DNA of 13,851 bases. Origin: Acidobacteriaceae bacterium (GTDB taxonomy: Bacteria; Acidobacteriota; Terriglobia; Terriglobales; Acidobacteriaceae). How positions within the stretch are numbered: position 1 is the first letter of the stretch; each line of letters starts with the position of its first letter. Both the position numbers and the translations under genes were made by a program. Where the stretch lies: positions 1 to 13,851 of the forward strand of contig JASHTU010000382.1 of the NCBI GenBank assembly GCA_030040395.1, read 5' to 3'. Shown piece after piece: positions 12,617 through 13,851 of the stretch. The notes below the pieces were generated by a model. That model was not told where the DNA came from, ran no database searches, and saw nothing but the letters and a program-made list of their open reading frames with translations.

Positions 12617-12622
12617 TACGCT
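12617..12622 (+). promoter_or_regulatory. -10-like element of nnrS
   Basis: TACGCT keeps the T1, A2 and T6 positions of TATAAT. It would start transcription near 12629 and give an 18-nt leader that includes the GGAGAG ribosome site of nnrS. Alone it is weak; its support is the exact -41.5 placement of the upstream palindrome. Confidence 0.35.
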
Positions 12623-12646
12623 CGACACTGTGAGCGGAGAGAAGCA

Positions 12647-13851
12647 ATGACCACCACACTGATTGAGACCGATGTTGTTCAGGGCGGCGCGATGGGGCGC
12701 CCTGCGCTGGTTGCCGCCGAGCGTCGTAAGAGCCTGTTGTTCCGCCTGTGGATCGCAACCGGCGTTTTCTTTATGGTGCTGCCGGGCACGATTCTGGGAT
12801 TCACGACCTTGCTGTCGATCTCGGCGCATCATGGGCCGAACGGATTGTCGCCGGCGTGGATTCAGGCGCACGGCCACTCGCAGGTTTTCGGCTGGATCGG
12901 CAGTTTCGTATTGGGCATTGGCTTTTATTCGCAGCCGCAAACCCGCGCTAACCGCGGCCGGCTGCCCATTGCCTGCTGGGCGCTGTGGGCCACGGGACTC
13001 ACGCTGCACTGGCTGGCCGGCGCGTACCTGTGGCAATGGCGCGTGACGCTGCCGCTCTCCGGCGTGCTGGAACTGGCGGCGATTCTGCTGTTTCTTTACG
13101 CGGCCAGCCAGCACAAGCTGCCTGAACACGCGGGCGAGCAGGTCATCGCGAAGGGGAAGGCGCGCATCGAGCCGTGGATGCAGACGGTGCTGGTGAGCAA
13201 CGCAGCTCTATTTCTTGCCATCGCCATCAACTTGGTCACCGAGATTTGGTTGGCCTTCGAAGGCGCTACGCCGGCGCTGCCGCACGATTTCGACCAGCGT
13301 TACCTGGTGTTGCTGGGATGGGGATTTCTGGCGCCGCTGGTGTGGGGTTTCAGCGCGCGGTGGTTGCCTATTTTTCTGGGCGTGAAACCGGTGCGCGGCC
13401 GGATGCTTCAGTGGGCCGTGGTTCTCAATTTGCTGGGCGTTGCCCTGGGCATGACGGGGCTGGCGCTGCCGTCCGGGTTCCTGCTGACCACCGCGGCTAT
13501 CCTGGCGGCAATTGCCATCCGCGTGTTCTCCATACCCGAGCGGCCGGCAAAGACCATAGGCATTCACTCCAGCTTTCCGGTTTTTCTGCGCATTGCCTAC
13601 GCGTGGTCGATCCTGGCGTCGCTCGTGGGCATCTGGGCTGCGGCGGCCGACATTCACGGCGGCATCTGGGGCGGGTCACGCCATGCGCTCACGGTGGGTT
13701 TCGCGGCCATGATGGTCATGACCGTGGGACCGCGCATCCTGCCGCACTTTGCCGGTGTGCGCGCGTTATGGAGCCGAGGCCTGATGTTCGCAACCCTGGC
13801 GCTGTTGCTGGCCGGCTGCACTTTGCGCGTGAGCATGGAACCGTTGGCCTA
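12647..13851 (+). CDS. nnrS: NnrS-like polytopic haem/copper membrane protein (3' end cut by window)
   Basis: The frame is open from an ATG at 12647, with a GGAGAG Shine-Dalgarno 7 nt upstream, to the window edge: 401 residues so far with no stop. It starts with a soluble stretch of about 30 residues and then has many hydrophobic segments (about ten to eleven visible). Conserved histidines fit NnrS: AHGHSQVFGWIGSF at about 74-87, LHWLAG at about 120, and SRHALTVGFAAMMVMTVGPRILPHF at about 345-368. NnrS proteins are linked to denitrification and NO tolerance and are often controlled by Crp/Fnr-type NO regulators. The visible end (TLRVSMEPLA) is a point where family members I remember continue for another membrane segment or two, so the final TA is probably the start of a Tyr codon, not a stop. 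A broader haem-copper-type annotation is the alternative. Confidence 0.82.
   Translation, partial: MTTTLIETDVVQGGAMGRPALVAAERRKSLLFRLWIATGVFFMVLPGTILGFTTLLSISAHHGPNGLSPAWIQAHGHSQVFGWIGSFVLGIGFYSQPQTRANRGRLPIACWALWATGLTLHWLAGAYLWQWRVTLPLSGVLELAAILLFLYAASQHKLPEHAGEQVIAKGKARIEPWMQTVLVSNAALFLAIAINLVTEIWLAFEGATPALPHDFDQRYLVLLGWGFLAPLVWGFSARWLPIFLGVKPVRGRMLQWAVVLNLLGVALGMTGLALPSGFLLTTAAILAAIAIRVFSIPERPAKTIGIHSSFPVFLRIAYAWSILASLVGIWAAAADIHGGIWGGSRHALTVGFAAMMVMTVGPRILPHFAGVRALWSRGLMFATLALLLAGCTLRVSMEPLA

Noticed and set aside
1..13851. CRISPR array, insertion sequence, prophage or toxin-antitoxin locus
   Set aside because: No regularly spaced repeats, transposase or integrase motifs, terminal inverted repeats or phage genes were seen on either strand.

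Overview
This is a GC-rich bacterial chromosomal window. Gene content and protein style suggest Acidobacteriota: a rpsP-khpA-rimM block whose S16 has an Ala/Pro/Glu-rich tail, a FadN-type fused beta-oxidation enzyme, and a secreted hypothetical of a type I recall from acidobacterial genomes. The phylum is an inference. I see no phage, transposon, CRISPR or RNA gene.

Layout. (1) 1-4175, minus strand: a VOC/glyoxalase-fold protein (3753-4175), then a promoter that overlaps its stop codon and drives a FadN-like 3-hydroxyacyl-CoA dehydrogenase/enoyl-CoA hydratase (1145-3586). A secreted hypothetical (511-1143) follows 1 nt later. At the left edge is a tight pair of very small genes, the last of which (50-331) has a CPRC zinc-ribbon-like knuckle and a TPR-like helical pair. 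(2) 4481-6041, plus strand: rpsP (S16), khpA (KH-domain RNA chaperone) and rimM, which together serve translation and 30S maturation. (3) 6130-8015, minus strand: an overlapping pair, a DUF2157 polytopic membrane protein and a GDYXXLXY-family membrane-anchored protein, sitting between rimM and trmD. (4) 8082-10903, plus strand: trmD, a possible 24-codon ORF, pgl (6-phosphogluconolactonase) and glk (glucokinase). The rplS gene that usually follows trmD is absent here. (5) 11049-13851: a nitric-oxide/nitrosative-stress island made of ric (YtfE/ScdA-type di-iron repair protein, minus), a divergent Crp/Fnr regulator without FNR-type cysteines (plus), and the start of a NnrS-like polytopic membrane protein (plus) that runs off the window.

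The most interesting signal is in region 5. An identical 17-nt sequence, GCGACTAAAGTCACTGC, with the palindromic core GACT-AA-AGTC, occurs once in the ric/crp divergent spacer and once in the crp-nnrS spacer. If the nearby -10-like hexamers are real (TAAATT for ric, TACGCT for nnrS), the palindrome is centred exactly at -41.5 for both genes, the classical class-II activator position of Crp/Fnr proteins. It also overlaps the putative -35 region of crp itself. I infer a small self-contained NO-response regulon with a non-canonical operator.

Second-tier observations: a ribosome-maturation operon split by an inverted membrane-gene pair; perfect inverted repeats inside in-frame insert-like segments of both genes facing each other across that junction (DUF2157 and trmD); -10-like hexamers placed so that trmD and crp could have leaderless transcripts; and a pair of mutually exclusive hairpins just after glk.
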